64,000 bases of DNA from Thamnaconus septentrionalis (lineage: Eukaryota; Chordata; Actinopteri; Tetraodontiformes; Monacanthidae). Under the pieces are notes generated by a model. It was not told where the DNA came from. It searched no databases and was given only the letters and a program-made list of their open reading frames with translations. Location of the stretch: positions 7,447,515-7,511,514 of the forward strand of contig CM020508.1 in assembly GCA_009823395.1 (NCBI GenBank). The letters run 5' to 3'. Below are positions 11,430-24,850 of this stretch, one piece after another (the stretch's first letter is position 1; the number at the start of each line of letters is the position of its first letter). Position numbers and translations under genes: made by a program.

Positions 11430-14110
11430 CCGACAATTTCAAGGCAGGAAAAAAAAAAGAAAGTGAGAGGAAAAAAGGGTGTTGGGGGGGTCACGGCGGA
11501 GTGGTCAGATGAAGCCGTTAGCCGGCCGGCCTGGAGTCCATCACCGCGGTGACCGGGCCGAGGCCTCTCGCAGGGCCACACGTTCCATCTGGGCTCCTGT
11601 ACAGTGAGAAGCAGCAGGATTCATCGCAGCCTTGGCGGCTCCGTAAACTGATTTGCTTGCTCTAGTGGCTCCACGCAGCCCCGCATGGCCCTCCTGGGCC
11701 CAACAAGTCTAAGTGCTTAAAGTCCCCAGAATGGAAATCAGCTCTTTCTTCCTCTGCGCTGCTTTTTTTTTCCTTCTTTCTTTCCTTCTTTGAAACAGGC
11801 ATTGTTGGAGGCCACACCTGGTGCACTGTGAGCAGTGCGGTGCTGTGCTGGATGATTTAATGACTGATCCCAGCAGCGTGGATGGGGGAGGCTGGTGCAT
11901 GAGAGGTCCTCCAGGTCGACGTGCGGATTGTTTTTCCTGCTCGTTCTGCCTCTGTCCCCCTGATTGTGAGCTGCCTTTCCAGCTCAGAGGAAAAAAATGA
12001 AAGGCTTCCACCTGATGGTTGGTGATCAACACCCGAGTGCATTATCTTCTTAAATTCACTTCCCCAGGCCTCTTTGCCTCTCTCTAATCGGAAAATCCTT
12101 CATACATATATAATATCTGATTCATTGCTTTGTCTTGTCTTTCTCTCAGCCTCGCTCTCTCCCGCTCTTTCAATATCTCGTCATCTTTTTTAATCGAACA
12201 GATGTTCGACCATTATTAGTTTTCCTCACTCTGCCCTTTCACACTAATCCTCTTCGCTCTGCACGCGCATAACATTTCCTCCTCGGTTCAATCCATTTCC
12301 AATATCATTCTAGGCTTTTGATCGTCTTTTAATTGTGTTTAGTTGAGGGCTTCTGTGTGGGAAAGTCCAACCAGCCAAGATCTGAATGGCTGTGAAACTT
12401 TTTTTACATTTTTTTCCAGGTGTTAACACTGTGTTATCTACCAAATCTGGACACAAAGGCGTAACTAACTAGCTAACTCAGTCTCATCCTTCTCACTTTC
12501 CTTGCTTCTAACACCTTCATAATCAAACCTGAGCTGCTGCCGCTACTACAATTGGCTGATTGATGGTGAGAATCATCAGCACATGCGAAGGAGAGAATAA
12601 GAATCACAAAAGGAAAAAACGAGCAGAACAAGAGAGTGAACAATAGCCTAGCTAGCACATGCACAGCCGTATCTGGAAGTGAAGTCTGATTGGACAAACA
12701 GAGAGCGGAGCGGTGAGTCCAAGAGACGTCCAGTTAATCACGTTCATTAAATGAGTCATCCAGCTAGAGGACGGTGCAGCGTCGAGGGGCCACAGCCGAG
12801 GCTCCGCCCCTCCAGCCTCGCCTACGCCATGAAGCCTCTGGGTCGGCCTTTTTCGCAGCTGTAACCGTCCCTCCAACCTCTCCGGCGAGAGAACCCCCCC
12901 TCCACCCGTCCCCACCCGTCCGGAAATCAATAACCGTGTCACGAGGAAGCTGCGCCGCTTTGACACCAGCGAATGCGACAAAAAAAAGTCCATTACACGG
13001 CTGTTATCGCCGTCGCTGCCGTGCGACCCGGATGAACGAAAGGCGCGGTGGGATGGAGGACGACGGGCCCGAGGAAATCGGGGAGGGGAGGGAGTGACAG
13101 GCGGCGGAGCTCTAATTCAGAGCAACGTGTCTGATTAACCTGCATCTCTCCGCTGGGAACGCTTGTGTGCGCCCGGGAGAGGACGGAACACAAGAGCCAC
13201 ACGGCAGCGAGACGGATCGAGCTGAAAGTTACTGCAGTCGCACAGCAGCAATAAGCAGCCTCTCATATTTAGAGGCCGGAATTTAATGCTGAACAAGTGA
13301 AAAAGCGTTGCAAAGTGCAGCGTAAATAAGGATGAAACCATGTGTGGCAATAAACTGAAAAAAATTATGCTACACTTAGATTAGAGGTTTGTTTTTGTGG
13401 GATTTTTTTCCGCAGTGATTATTGGCTCGTTCGCCACCATGAATCCAGAAGGTTTTCATGACCTTTACTGCAACCAGCCTGAAATATTTCAGATGAGCTG
13501 CTAGATTCGGGTGCTTTGATTAACACACCCTGGAGCGCCAGATGGAAGGCTTCCAACAAAAAAAAAAATCCTTTCGATTTATCTTGTGCATCTATCCGTC
13601 GAAGAGGACACAGGAAGAAAATTTGGAAAACGCGGAGGCGAAGCTTGGAAGTGGATGGAGTCAATCTTCAAGCAGGCGTATCAACAGAATATTAGCGCCG
13701 TTACCGTGTTCCTCCTGGAATCTGAGCGCACGATGCAGTTCCAAACAGCATGCTAACCTGCTGGCCAGCAGCCACTGGTTAGCACTCATGCTAGCTCCCT
13801 CATGGTCCTCTTCTGTTGTTTTCAAGGAATCTCAAAGCCAGAGTCACTTTCCAGCTCCTTTTTCTGCCGTCTATTTGTGTATAAAGGCAGCTGACTGGTT
13901 ATGAAATGCACAAAATGTTGGAGGACCACACCGGTTGAATAGCAGGAAGTCTGTTGCCCGTTGGAGGTTGGCAAAATAGATACGCAGTGAGAGTTTGTGA
14001 TTAAAATTCAAGCTTGCATCAACAGCGGAATGTACTCATCACAAAAAACTACCAAAGTACATGTAAACAATGTCAGACCTTTTCCAACAGCACATTTTGA
14101 AAATGAAAAC
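11430..14110. other. Intronic stretch without genes
   Basis: Unique sequence with moderately GC-rich parts (12770-13110) and no long microsatellite. No exon-like frame with splice signals and family similarity was seen. Confidence 0.5.
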
Positions 14111-14118
14111 TTGTTCTG

Positions 14119-14159
<41 letters not shown>
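14119..14159 (+). repeat. T16A25 homopolymer junction
   Basis: Sixteen T bases (14119-14134) followed directly by twenty-five A bases (14135-14159), a self-complementary tract. Could be two abutting homopolymers, a retroposition scar or an assembly artefact. Confidence 0.95.
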
Positions 14160-16596
14160 GCAACGTGGCAAAGAGACAATGTGGTGTTGTTGTGTGGACG
14201 GAGCGAGGACAGAAAAGTGCATCAGCGCGCCGACGAGTCAATGAGGATGGAACGTGGGACGGGGGAACATAAAGCAACGTGACACTGTTCATTGGCCGTC
14301 ACCTTGGCCCAGTAACCTTGATGAGTCACTGCGTCAGTGCCACTTTAACTCCTGCAATGTTTTGTGTGCTGGACCTCGGTGGATTTTCTCAACGCTGCGG
14401 CCTTACACGTACACACATACAAACACACAGGTTCCCTTCTTTACAATGTGCAGCGCTTTGCTATGAAGGATGCGCGGGCTGAAAATGATCAGCTGTAAAA
14501 GCAGTCGTAAATCACAGCGCAGTCCGAGCCGGCGAGCAGCGGCATTCATCAGAGGCCTTTGCGCAGATACAGTACAATTAATGCCGTCTATTTGTTTTTG
14601 TCCATTATAAAGGGGGAAAAGGGGGGGCGGGGGTGGGCAGTGTGCTCTCCCTACGTACGTACGTATACAACAGGCTCACCCCCAGCGTTTTCTACCCGCC
14701 CGTTTCGTGCGTGCGCCACGTGCACAGTGCAAATGCAAATGGCTGTTTGGAGGCGACGCGACGTTTGTTTTGGTAAAACACAGCCCTTTGATGCGCCGAG
14801 CTCCCGTTTTTTAATGAAAGCAATAGGTCTCGGCGAGCGGAGCGGAGATTGCTCTCCTCCCCGAGCTTCATTTCGCAGGCCGCCGTTGGAGGAAAGAAAA
14901 AAAAAAAAAAAAAAAACGCGCTCCACCTCCTCTGGCGGCAACTCCTCTTGAATGTTTCATCACAGCGCGGCTCCCAGGGGTCGGCGCCAAACCCCCCTCT
15001 CATCACGCGTGCACGCGAGGAGCCTCGGCATCATCACGCATGGGCTTGACATGAGAATCAACCGGATGATGGCGTTTTCATCTTGCCGGGGAACGCCGAC
15101 TTCTTTGATTGCGTATCCGAGCGTGGGAGGGCACAGACGTGACGGGCGGCCGCAAGTCGCTCCAGTCGTGATGTCAAATGATGACTTCTTATCCGCGGCG
15201 GGGAGCTTTGAAGCGCACCTCTCACGCAGTAGCCCGCCATCGCGACAGGGAGGCTCGGGTTTTCGTCGCGGCGCTAACGGTAGCCAGCGTCACCGGCGCT
15301 CGCCTGGGAAAACGCGGAGCTGGGGCCGGGGGGAGGCTAGAAGGGGGAGTGATTATGCACAGGAAGGAAAAGCAGCAGACGAAACATATGCCTGCCTTTC
15401 TCCTTGCCAGAGAAGTGACATACAATTCTAATATAATTATACCATCCATAAATACAATCCGCTGCCAAGAGGACGCCAGATGGCTTATTGAGGGATCGTG
15501 ATTGATGCATCTCAGCAACACAGCAGAGTGATTTTCCACGACTCAGTAGTTCAACAAGAACCGTACAGAACATCTGTCTCCTCGAGCACCTAAACAAGTT
15601 CAAAAAAAAAGGAAAAGAAATGAAACGCAGCCAGCGGGACCCAGCTCTTTGAGGAACGTTAGGAATTGTGTGTGTGTAGGGTTGAAAACTCGCCTACCTG
15701 GGAAGGGGCGCACATACAGGGGTGTGTGCGCGCGTACGCGTGCGCCTCCCCCATGCATAAGACATGGGATTGCGTCTTTGTGCATTCCTCTGTGTTTGAT
15801 TTGCTTTAATTCCAGGGTAAAAGTGTGTGTGGGCGTGTGTTTGTGTGGCGTCAGGTGGAGGAATTTCCATTAGCGAGCTCAGAATGTGTGTATGCTGCTG
15901 CTGCCGCCGCCTCTGAACTCGTCTTCAAAGGCACGCTTGGCAGCCACTTTCATTATGTTCCTCGCTGGGCAGCCGCTAGGTGAGGTTTGTGAATCGCGGC
16001 TCTTTGTCAATAATGAACATGCGCCATTTAAAGACGGGAATATACAGCAAAGTTCACTCAGGCAGAAATCTCCATTTTTTTTTTTTATTCCGTCTCCACC
16101 TGATGTTTGTGCTGCGTTCGCTAGCTTGATATTAGCGTCGGAGTTTGACAGTCGCTGACCTCTTTTGCGTTGCGTCTGAAGATTATACACAGCTAAACAC
16201 GCAGGTTGTTGTGCAGTCGCAGCTGAGATCGCCGTCGCTCACGATCCGAACACATGGAAAAAGATGCAAAAGTGACAGAAAAACACACAGGTTGGCAGAA
16301 AGATGTGGCCGGAGTTTCAAACACGGCACAATAACGGGACAAAGATTTTAATTGACATTAGCCACGTCGACGGCGAGTCACTCCAACTCAGAGACAGTGC
16401 GACTTGCTACCATGAAGCTCTGCTGAAAACGCAGCCACACTGCTGAAGTCGCCGTCTCTCTCCGGCCGTCGCCGTCTCGTCTCTTTCACTTTGGGTTTTG
16501 CTTCATTTTTAGAAACACACGGTGCTTCCCTTCACCCCCCCCTGTCTTCTTTTGATCCAGCACCCTTTTTCTTTTTCACACTTCTCTTCCTTCAAG

Positions 16597-16643
<47 letters not shown>

Positions 16644-17130
16644 CATTTTTCTTTTCCACTATGTTTCTTTTTTTTCTTGCTCTCAGCCCAACCCCCCGCC
16701 ACCGCCCCACCCGCTTTTATCTCCACTTCATACAGAATAACTGCGCGGCTTGGTGAGTATAATGAGGCTTTTCCGCTACAACTTCAAACCTTGCCTTCAC
16801 TCGTTTGCCAGGATTTTAAAACAAACCCGTAACAAATATTTTGACATTCAGACGCAGTGGAAGATGTGTGCAGCGATTCCGAGCATTCTGACTCATCTCC
16901 TTCAACAGCACAGAGAGAAAATCCTTTAAAAAAAAAAAGTAAAGTAAATGAGAAACAAAGGCCAATCAAATGCTGACGTGGCATCATTTCCCTGCCCTTT
17001 TTTCAACCGTCGTCACAGCTTTGATCGTGATATTAGCAGAAATGTGACTGAAAGTGGGGCTTATTTAGGCTGAAAGTAATTAAAGTCGAGAAAAGGCTCC
17101 GTACTGTACGTTCCGTCTGTAAACAAGGAG
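14160..17130. other. Intronic stretch without genes
   Basis: Contains an octamer ATGCAAAT at 14733-14740, an A20 homopolymer near 14896-14915, a (CT)n tract and a conserved-looking AT-rich patch at 15410-15485 (CAATTCTAATATAATTATAC). No coding exon recognised. Confidence 0.5.
16598..16638 (+). repeat. (CT)n microsatellite
   Basis: About 20 uninterrupted CT units in a broader pyrimidine-rich tract (16550-16700). GA in the CELF transcript. Confidence 0.95.
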
Positions 17131-17139
17131 CTAGCGGTG

Positions 17140-17345
17140 TGCCGCGCCGCCATGAATCACGGCGAAATTGGCCTCGGCAGCTCATTGTGTACTTTATTGT
17201 GCAGATACAGCATCACCACGGCGGCGTTTGTAACGGTAATTGCCGCGGCTGAAACGCCCATGGTTCCGCAAAGCGCGGCGCTTCACAATGAACTTGATTA
17301 TTATGGTAATTATATATGAAATAAAACACTTTGGCACGAGGGGCG
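17140..17345. promoter_or_regulatory. Conserved-looking non-coding block (candidate)
   Basis: Unique sequence with GCTCATTGTGTACTTTATTG, GTAACGGTAATTGCCG, GAACTTGATTATTATGG and TAATTATATATGAAATAAAA. High TAAT/ATTA density next to GC-rich, CpG-containing DNA, with no repeats. Confidence 0.3.
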
Positions 17346-17349
17346 CGGA

Positions 17350-20300
17350 TACATCATCGCGGCCACCGCCAGTGCATTTGCGGAGCGGAGCTGGGGAGTC
17401 CGGGGTAGAGTGGGGGGTGAGGTCTGTCTGAGCAAAGGCCAAACCATCGACTTGAAAGTTAAGTTTGGTCAAATTGAAAATCCATCCGGCGGGAAAAAAA
17501 AAAAAGGAGCAACTTTCTTACTATTGTGATGGTGATCGTTTTTCTTGTTCTGACATCGATTTAGTTAAGCATTCAGCGGTCGCCTCCATCTTTTTTTTTT
17601 TTTTTCCTTTATTGGCTCAAAAGCCCAGCTGGGGGTTGGCAGGGGCGGCGGTGGTGGTGGGGGTAGTTAAAGCAGGGTGAACAGATAAAAAGGATGGTGG
17701 GATACGGCGGCGGCAGGGGGGAGGCGGGGGATGGAGGGAGCGGGGTCAGTGATGAGTCTTGTGCCGCCCAGAGCAGTAATGAGGAAGCGGTAAAAATGAG
17801 ACGGCGTTGTGTTGTAGTTTAAGGTAGTTCATCTTTAAAATGAATAGCTCCCGAAGGGCCGGGTGGTTAGTGCCATTTATTAATAGACAGACGTGGACGG
17901 CAGTTTGGGCTGCGGCCCTCCGAGAGCCCTCAGTCAGGGCGGAGGGAGAGGGGGTGGGGGGAGATAAAAGGAAAGAGGTGGGAAGGGGTGGGCTGCGGCC
18001 GGCGCTGACGGAGGAGCGGAGCGAGAGCGAGGCGTGCTTATTGATCGGCGGGATGAGCTACGAGACGAGCGAGGCTGTTTCCGACTGTCAATAGGAAATT
18101 TTCTGATTAAAAAGTGATGGCATTTAAAGCGGGGGATCGCCGGCTAATCTGTAGGCAACGACTTCCCTCCGACCGAAAGGGTCAGAGCGGAGGGGTCAAA
18201 GGTCAGGGCTTAAATAACGATTAGAAATACACGTTGGGGGAAAAAAAGTGATGGACAAAGGGAGAGTAAATATCTGTGGATGAGCGCTAAATGGTCTCGT
18301 AATATGCAAAGTTCACCTTTAACGTGTTGTCTAATGGTGCGCGTCTCTGAGTCTGTCAGTGGGTCACACCTGCAGTCGGGTGTCCTCATAACAGAGCTTT
18401 GAAAGCCTCAGTTTCAGGTGGGTGCTAACACGAACTATTTAACCGACTTGATTCCTTGTCTGCATTAGGTCATTTGCTGCTAACGCTAGGTGGCTAACTG
18501 CAAAGAAGATGCCACACAACATGTCAGTAACTGAATTTTTAAAGACATATTCAGCAATTTGCTGTATTAGGCTTGTGGGGGAAGCAGCAGCAGCAGCTCT
18601 GGTTTCTAGTTTCAACTCGACGGCCCCCTTTTCCCTCCGAGCTGTGAGTCGGAGCGGTAAATGACCGAAAACACAAATAAAACAAAAACAAGATGAAAAA
18701 AATAAATCACTTACTTGCTCTGGAAGTGGGTGGAGCTAATGCACACCTAGGGATTTATACACCCTCTGGGTGACTGAGTCAGTGACTCAAGACTCAAATC
18801 CAATTGTCCTCGGTGAGTGGCTCACATAAACCCAAGTAGGTAAAAAGAATCAAGATTCCCGTCGTTACTGAACATTCTGGTGGTTTTTTGTATTTATTTT
18901 AAAATAATCATCATCAATAATCAGAGTAAGGTTTTTGATTTCACGCCATTTAGCAGATAACAGAGAGCATGCATATGTGCAACATTTACTGCATGAAACA
19001 AGAAGTCCATCATCAGTCTGTTGCCTATGTGGGACCTGCAGCGACCTGGCCCACTAACGAACCGATGGGTCCCATCAGCCCACTAGACATGCAACACAAT
19101 GTGGGCGGGGCCGTCAGGGACGTGTGACAGCGGCGCCGAGCCGCTTTTACCGCGAGCTTGCAGCATCTTTAGCCGCCTCCCAGGACGGCGCAGCAGCGGC
19201 AGCAGCCCTTTGCCAAATAGCTTTCATTACAGAGGGAAGTATCCGTCTTGATGAAAGAGCCAAACAAAGAACGAGGGCCAGGATTTACCGCGCCCGGCTC
19301 CCACCTGCGCTCCCATAATATTGTTGGTGTCGGCGGCAAAGTAACAGCGCTGCCATTTGCACACAGCTAAATCTCCCAGTGCAGACGGTGTCGGCGCGGC
19401 GCTCGCTAGCAGCCATATTACTATTGATTGCGAGAATGATAGAACAATTTCTTACCTGATGTTGAGGCGCACCAGAGGCAATGGCAAAGGAGGGAGGGGA
19501 GGGGGGGGGCGAGGGGTGGGGTGGGGAGATAGGAGAGGGAGGAAAAAAAGAGAGAGAATTTGATTAGTGGCCTTGTACTGTACACAGTCTTGTGCTCAGT
19601 GGGGAAGAATTGAGCGGCCTGAGCTCCCTCCCGTTATTAAGCTCCGGCAAAGGGAGCCTGCAGACCTTAGCGCCTGCTTTAATTACACACTTCCGCCGCG
19701 CTTTTATAATATCGGGTCAAAGGGAGGGGAACAAAAGGGCCCAGGGATTGCAAGCTGACACTTTTACAAAAAAAAATACAAAAAAGGGTATAGCGTGAAC
19801 CCTCCGGTGCTGCAATACCAAATGCATCCACTGTTTTTCCTGCGTCTCTAACATTGTGAGCAAGCCCCTACTTTTGCCGTGTTTACTTTCTGTTTCCTCT
19901 CCTCCTGCTCTGAACTATAAACAAGATTAAAAGTCGACCCCAAAGATTTGGTGCCCACACAGTTCTGCAGCGTGTCGCATTTACAGCGATGTAGACATTA
20001 TAAGCTAGAAAGCCGACTGAATGCCGGTTAAATGGGAATTGGAATAGCCCCCCCCCACCCCCACCCACCCACCCACCCAACCCTTCATCCCCCACCCCGC
20101 CCCCTCCTAAGCCACACTCCAATGCCCCTTACGCCTCCCCTGACACTCGCTAAGACTCAAATTCCGCTTCTCACATCCATAAGAGCCTCCCACCACAAAT
20201 GTGCTTTAAACACATAAATATTCATCGGCACCGTACGTAAAAAAAAAAAAAGGAAAAAAAAAAACGTACGGCCCGAACGGCGGGCGGAAAAAAAAAGAGC

Positions 20301-20450
20301 AGCCGTCTGCATTAACGGGACTCAAGCTGTGAGCCACCAACCTTCTCGGGTATCGGTGGGAGCCCGGGCAGAGCTAAATCCAGGCGCCTAATTCCCAGTC
20401 AACCTACACGCTGCGGGTGAGATGGCGAAAAGTACATCCTGGCTAAAGCT
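17350..20450. other. Intronic stretch without genes
   Basis: Mixed unique DNA and G-rich patches (17640-17740, 17940-18000, 19490-19550). A C-run cluster at 20047-20107 is G-rich in the transcript. No exon or transposon recognised. Confidence 0.5.
20047..20107 (-). other. C-run cluster; G-rich in the transcript (quadruplex-prone)
   Basis: CCCCCCCCACCCCCACCC-type runs with more C-runs to 20107. On the minus (transcribed) strand this gives many runs of three or more G and could form an RNA or DNA quadruplex. Confidence 0.6.
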
Positions 20451-20675
20451 TCTCCTTCTTACGAGACCGACTCACGCGGCCTTAGTCGGAGATGATCGGC
20501 GGGCAGCGCCGCGCTTCTGAGAAAATTACCTTTTTTTTTTATTTCAACTGTAATATATATGAAAATACTGCAGTTTGCAATCCAGAGTATAGTGCTGTTA
20601 AATTGCTGTGTTTGGAAAAACAAGTTGTTTCTTTTCAACAAAATGTGTTTCCAGATGCCAAATATGCATTTACAG

Positions 20676-20964
20676 CTGGAGTCCCCAACCTTCGTGGCAC
20701 TGGGAGCTACTTCAAAGGTCCTGAGTCATATGAAGGGCTACCAGTGTGCTAGACTCTCCTGAAATAACAAGCTCTCTCAATTATATATTATTATTAATGA
20801 TACTCATCTATGTGGAGACACTTATCAAGCTAATGAGTTCTCCATAATTATCAACAATGACTTAACAAGGTTGGATGAAATTGAATTTTAGATGCAGCGC
20901 AACGAGCTGTGCAGTTTTTTCGAACAGGTCTGCGGGCCGCTCATGTGGTCCTTGGTGACCCCTG
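20676..20964. mobile_element. Non-autonomous hAT-like miniature transposon with 8-bp target duplication
   Basis: The element is 289 bp and is flanked by perfect direct repeats ATTTACAG at 20668-20675 and 20965-20972, the 8-bp duplication typical of hAT elements. Its ends are inverted repeats: CTGGAGTCCCCAAC on the left against CAGGGGTCACCAAG on the right read inward, about 10 of 14 matching. The interior (phrases such as GGGCTACCAG and TCTGCGGGCCGCTCATGTGG) matches the pattern of a fish hAT-derived repeat known to me. No transposase is encoded. The sharp duplication suggests a fairly recent insertion, though the left end has already diverged. Confidence 0.85.
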
Positions 20965-21070
20965 ATTTACAGTCTAAAAATGCATGACTGCCACAGCTGT
21001 CAAATATAAACAGCAACATATACGTAGGATTTCCAATTGTTGAATCTTTAGAGCAAATGAAATTATTTTG

Positions 21071-21084
21071 AACACACACACAAA

Positions 21085-21115
<31 letters not shown>
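21071..21115 (+). repeat. (CA)n microsatellite
   Basis: About 20 CA units with one CAAATCA interruption. UG repeat in the transcript. Confidence 0.97.
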
Positions 21116-21118
<3 letters not shown>

Positions 21119-21866
21119 AAATGCTAGAAAGCGAATAAAGAAGAATTTTCGGGGGGTTAAAGGAATCAAAGTACAGTGGTCGGTAGAGCGAGCCGGGGAG
21201 GAGAAACCTACCCGCTGATCTGCCTAAAGTCCTAAGCACGGGATCATCCTCTCTTTTTTTAAGAACGTGTCACTCAGAGCTCTATCAGCTGACAGATTCC
21301 CTTCACAGATAAAGCCCGGGGATCTCCAGCCAGATTCCCCGTCACTAGAAAGCTGTTTTCCCACAGATTACATCAGCACCGGCCTTAAACAGAGAGGGCC
21401 CAACTGGCGGGGGCGCACGCACGTTCGGGGATGATTACAGCCTCACCTCATCAGCGCACCGCGCCTTCAGATCGGCGCGGGGATGTGCAGTAAAAGCGGG
21501 TCAAATTTATAAATTCAGACGAAACCTAAGCTTCCCCGCAAGGCCGCCGTGGAGAAAGTCTGTGAGAAATAATTTAAAGGCCTCGTATTATGGCAGAAGA
21601 TAGATAGAAGGGGGGGGAGATCAGGCTCCTGCTGGGAGAGAGATATCAAGTTTGCCCTTCCCCACCCCCAACCCAGCCCAAAAAAGGGGGGAGGGGAGGG
21701 GTGAGTGCGTGGATGAGTTGTATGATGTCTGTTTCATGTATGTTGCAGTGCTGCAAGGTTGCGAGAGTCCACAGCCAACAGCTGGCTCCTGGGATCAGCC
21801 ACGAGGATGAACTGATGTGAAATCAGAGATGATTCAACGGCACCGCTGCTCACACTCACACACAGG

Positions 21867-21894
21867 CACACACACACACACACACACACACACA
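21867..21894 (+). repeat. (CA)14 microsatellite
   Basis: About 14 CA units, preceded by imperfect CACTCACACACAGG. Confidence 0.95.
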
Positions 21895-23030
21895 GGGCAC
21901 ACATCAGCGCTAGTCAGTGCGCTAATTCTGATGCAACAACCTGGAGCTAAAACACTTCAGCGATGATAAACAAACAACATTTTGGATGGGGAGGAACATA
22001 TGAAGGGCTGGATGGAGGGAAGCAGATGTGGAGGGGAGGGGTGGAAGGAGGGACGGAGGGAGGGAGAGAGGGAGGGGGAGGGAGAGCTGGGCAAATAAGT
22101 CGAGGGTGTAGGGTTTGTTTTTTGTTTTTTCTCTTTTTCATTTTCACCCAAACATGAGATGTTTCAGCTCCTTTGGAATGTATGTTTGAAGTTGAGGCTG
22201 AGCCCAGCACAAGCTGTTTGAAAAGGCCTGATGCAAGAGTGGAGTAGGACATGAGAGAGAAAAGGCCAAACAGAGGAGAAAGGAGAAAGGGGGGAGGCGA
22301 GGGGAGGGGAGGACAGGAAGGATGAGGGAGAAAAACACCTGCAGAGGGGGCAGCCGGGCCGAGAGTGCGTGGGGAGAAAATGAAGCCGTGGTCGGAGGTG
22401 TGAAAATGCTACTAGAATAAAAGTGGGATTCCAGTGGTGGAAGGTGGTTCCTGCAGGATTTCATTTGTTTTCAGACAAACTGAACTGCAATTTAAATGAC
22501 ATGCACTGCTGACTGGGAGTTGATGGATGGCTGCTTTCAGGCTGCCAATGCAATGCGCTGCAACTTTAACTGGTGAACTTTGTTTGACCTTCTCGAGACC
22601 TTTGAATGCACGTTCATGCCACTGTTCAGAGTTTCACAGCTTATTGTTTAACACACTGGTGGTAAACTGCAGAAATCACCAGGGACAGTTTGTATTGAAA
22701 CTGTCTTCTCCGTCATGCTGTCCATATTGCAATATCATGTGACCAAGACGACACCTAATTAAAAGGTCACAAGTTATCCAGACATTGAGATTGTTGTGCT
22801 GTGGTTCAGCCAATTCAATTCAACTCAATACATTTATGCCGTTGCTATTAGATAGCAACAGGACTTTGTTTTGGTGGGCATCACACGTGCAACTAAATCC
22901 TGCTTAATATGAAAAAATGATTATAGCCTGCTTCTATTTAAGTGCCCTGCCTTCATGATACATTGGTACTGAGGCATGATTTGTTTTTTTTTTGTTTTCC
23001 ATTCAATCGAAAGCTAAAAATGTGAGCACT

Positions 23031-23092
23031 GGAGGTCTGGAAAACCTATTTAAAAAAAAAAGGAGTAACCCTACTCCTCCAAAAAAAAAGTG
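23031..23092. repeat. Small hairpin bounded by A-runs
   Basis: AGGAGTAACCCTACTCCT (23062-23079) is an inverted repeat with a 4-base loop, set between A10 and A9 runs. Possibly the remnant of an unidentified element. Confidence 0.35.
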
Positions 23093-23282
23093 GGGTATAA
23101 CAAGCGATTACTCGTGATAAAGATTCCAAACATATTCTGATTATATATGATCCCACTGAGCGGACTGTGTATAGATTTAGCTCTTGTTAAGGGCACTCCT
23201 GTTGGAAGGTCAAAATCACAAAATGTACTTTTTCATCTCCTCTCTCTCCCCTCTCTCTCCACAAAGCCTATCGACTGCCCCA

Positions 23283-23300
23283 ACACACACACACACACAT

Positions 23301-23332
<32 letters not shown>
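23283..23332 (+). repeat. (CA)n microsatellite
   Basis: About 50 bases of CA with one ATG interruption. Confidence 0.97.
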
Positions 23333-23336
<4 letters not shown>

Positions 23337-24099
23337 CCACCGCGCACACACTCTCTCGCTTCCCTCCGACACTTTAATCAGAGCGTGGCATGCTCTGAGT
23401 CCAGACAAAGCCCAATCAGGGCGGTGATAATTTGGCCTCTCCTTCAATCAGCAGCACCATAATTGCATCAGTCACAATCTTCATTTCATCTTTCATCTTT
23501 GTGTCATGGTGGGAGACGGGCGGCAGAAGGACACTCGGACGCCCCGGACTCACCATTAACGCAGGCGTCCAGCAGAAAAAAACGCACGAGTGCCTCCGAA
23601 ATTGAACAATAAAGCGCTTTTTTTTTTTGGTCATATTCTTTGCATGAACATCCACGTTGAATAATTCAACGTTTTGTGTATTTTATTTGTGCCGGTGCTG
23701 CTTCTTTTTTTCTCGTAAAAGTTTTAACATAATTCATGGAGCGAGTGCAGCGCACGCCAGAGAGCAAAGCAAAATCAAATGAAAGAGGGAACACAAGGGA
23801 AGAGCCGGCCGAGGGGAAATGAGGATGATTGATACAAATGCATTGTAGATGGCCTGATGAACCACCACTTTAAACAACAACAAAAAAAAAACAAGGGGTG
23901 AACCAGGGTGGCTGCAGACTGAGAGAGTCAAAGATGACATTAAGATTAACGTCTGAAAACAAGGACAAGAGCAGAAAAGGTGAAAACAGGAGACAAAACA
24001 GGGTTTGGTGGGAAGATGGAGAGAAAAATAAAAAGGGCCGATTTTGTTTAATGACTTCCTTCACCTTTTGGAAACATTTGACATATATGTTTTCTATGC

Positions 24100-24300
24100 G
24101 AGGCATAACTCAAGTGAGCGAAATTAGCCTCTTAATGATTAATGTGACATTTGAACGCGGGGCGTTAAAAGACAGGAATCTATTATGTATTAAAGAGCGG
24201 GCGCGGCGCACAGACGGAATGGGAATTGGCTCCCGATAAGGAGATATCATCACCCAAGGTACACATCCATTTGAGGGGAATTAGTTCTAAATGCAAATGT
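24100..24300. promoter_or_regulatory. Conserved-looking non-coding block (candidate)
   Basis: GAAATTAGCCTCTTAATGAT and GATTAATGTGACATTTG, then the octamer ATGCAAAT at 24291-24298. Unique sequence without repeats. Confidence 0.25.
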
Positions 24301-24529
24301 TCGAACAAGGCATTCGGTTGGGGGACAGAGGGGGGGCAGAGAAAAAGCCACAGGAAGGGAAAGTCCCAGCTGGCCGGAGAGAGTCCCTCCCTCCGCCTGC
24401 TTTGAGGTGATGTCATCGCTGGGAGGGAACCACGGCGTTCCTCCCCCCCGTCGACTGAACTGCCGGCCAGCAGGACCAGCCCGGCGCTGCCGCCAAACTA
24501 ATGGATCTGCGGCCGGACGGCGGAGATAA

Positions 24530-24700
24530 AAAGCGGACAGAGGGATCAATTTAGGTGATCTATGAATGTTATTAGTAATGACATTTATGAATATTTTATG
24601 GTAGGTAGAAAATGTCATCATAAATTTTTATATGCAGGAATGAGGCCCGGAATGTAAAACAAACAGCATTAAGCATTGAGCGTCGGTCCGTCCCGGCCAT
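24530..24700. promoter_or_regulatory. Conserved-looking non-coding block (candidate)
   Basis: CAATTTAGGTGATCTATGAA, TATTAGTAATGACATTTATG, AATATTTTATGG, TCATAAATTTTTATATGC and AAACAGCATTAAGC. AT-rich and motif-dense, with no repeats; CpG-containing GC-rich DNA lies on the left flank. Confidence 0.3.
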
Positions 24701-24850
24701 ATGTCAAAGGTGGGAGGGTCCGGAATCAGGAAGTGGGCTGTGGCTTGTGACCAGGGGGCGTGGCCAGCCATCCTGGCTCCCTGTGGAACATCACAACACC
24801 GGTGCCCCCCGCCCCAAATATTAAACGCAATGCGTATGGGTAAGCGTTGA

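Noticed and set aside
11990..12035. GGCTTCCACCTGATGGTTGG resembling the reverse complement of the next CELF exon (QVKP region)
   Set aside because: Frame and surrounding residues do not match and there is no splice pair; chance similarity.
12770..13110. GC-rich, CpG-containing stretch as a CpG-island promoter
   Set aside because: No first exon, TATA or initiator context, and similar GC-rich patches are scattered through the window.
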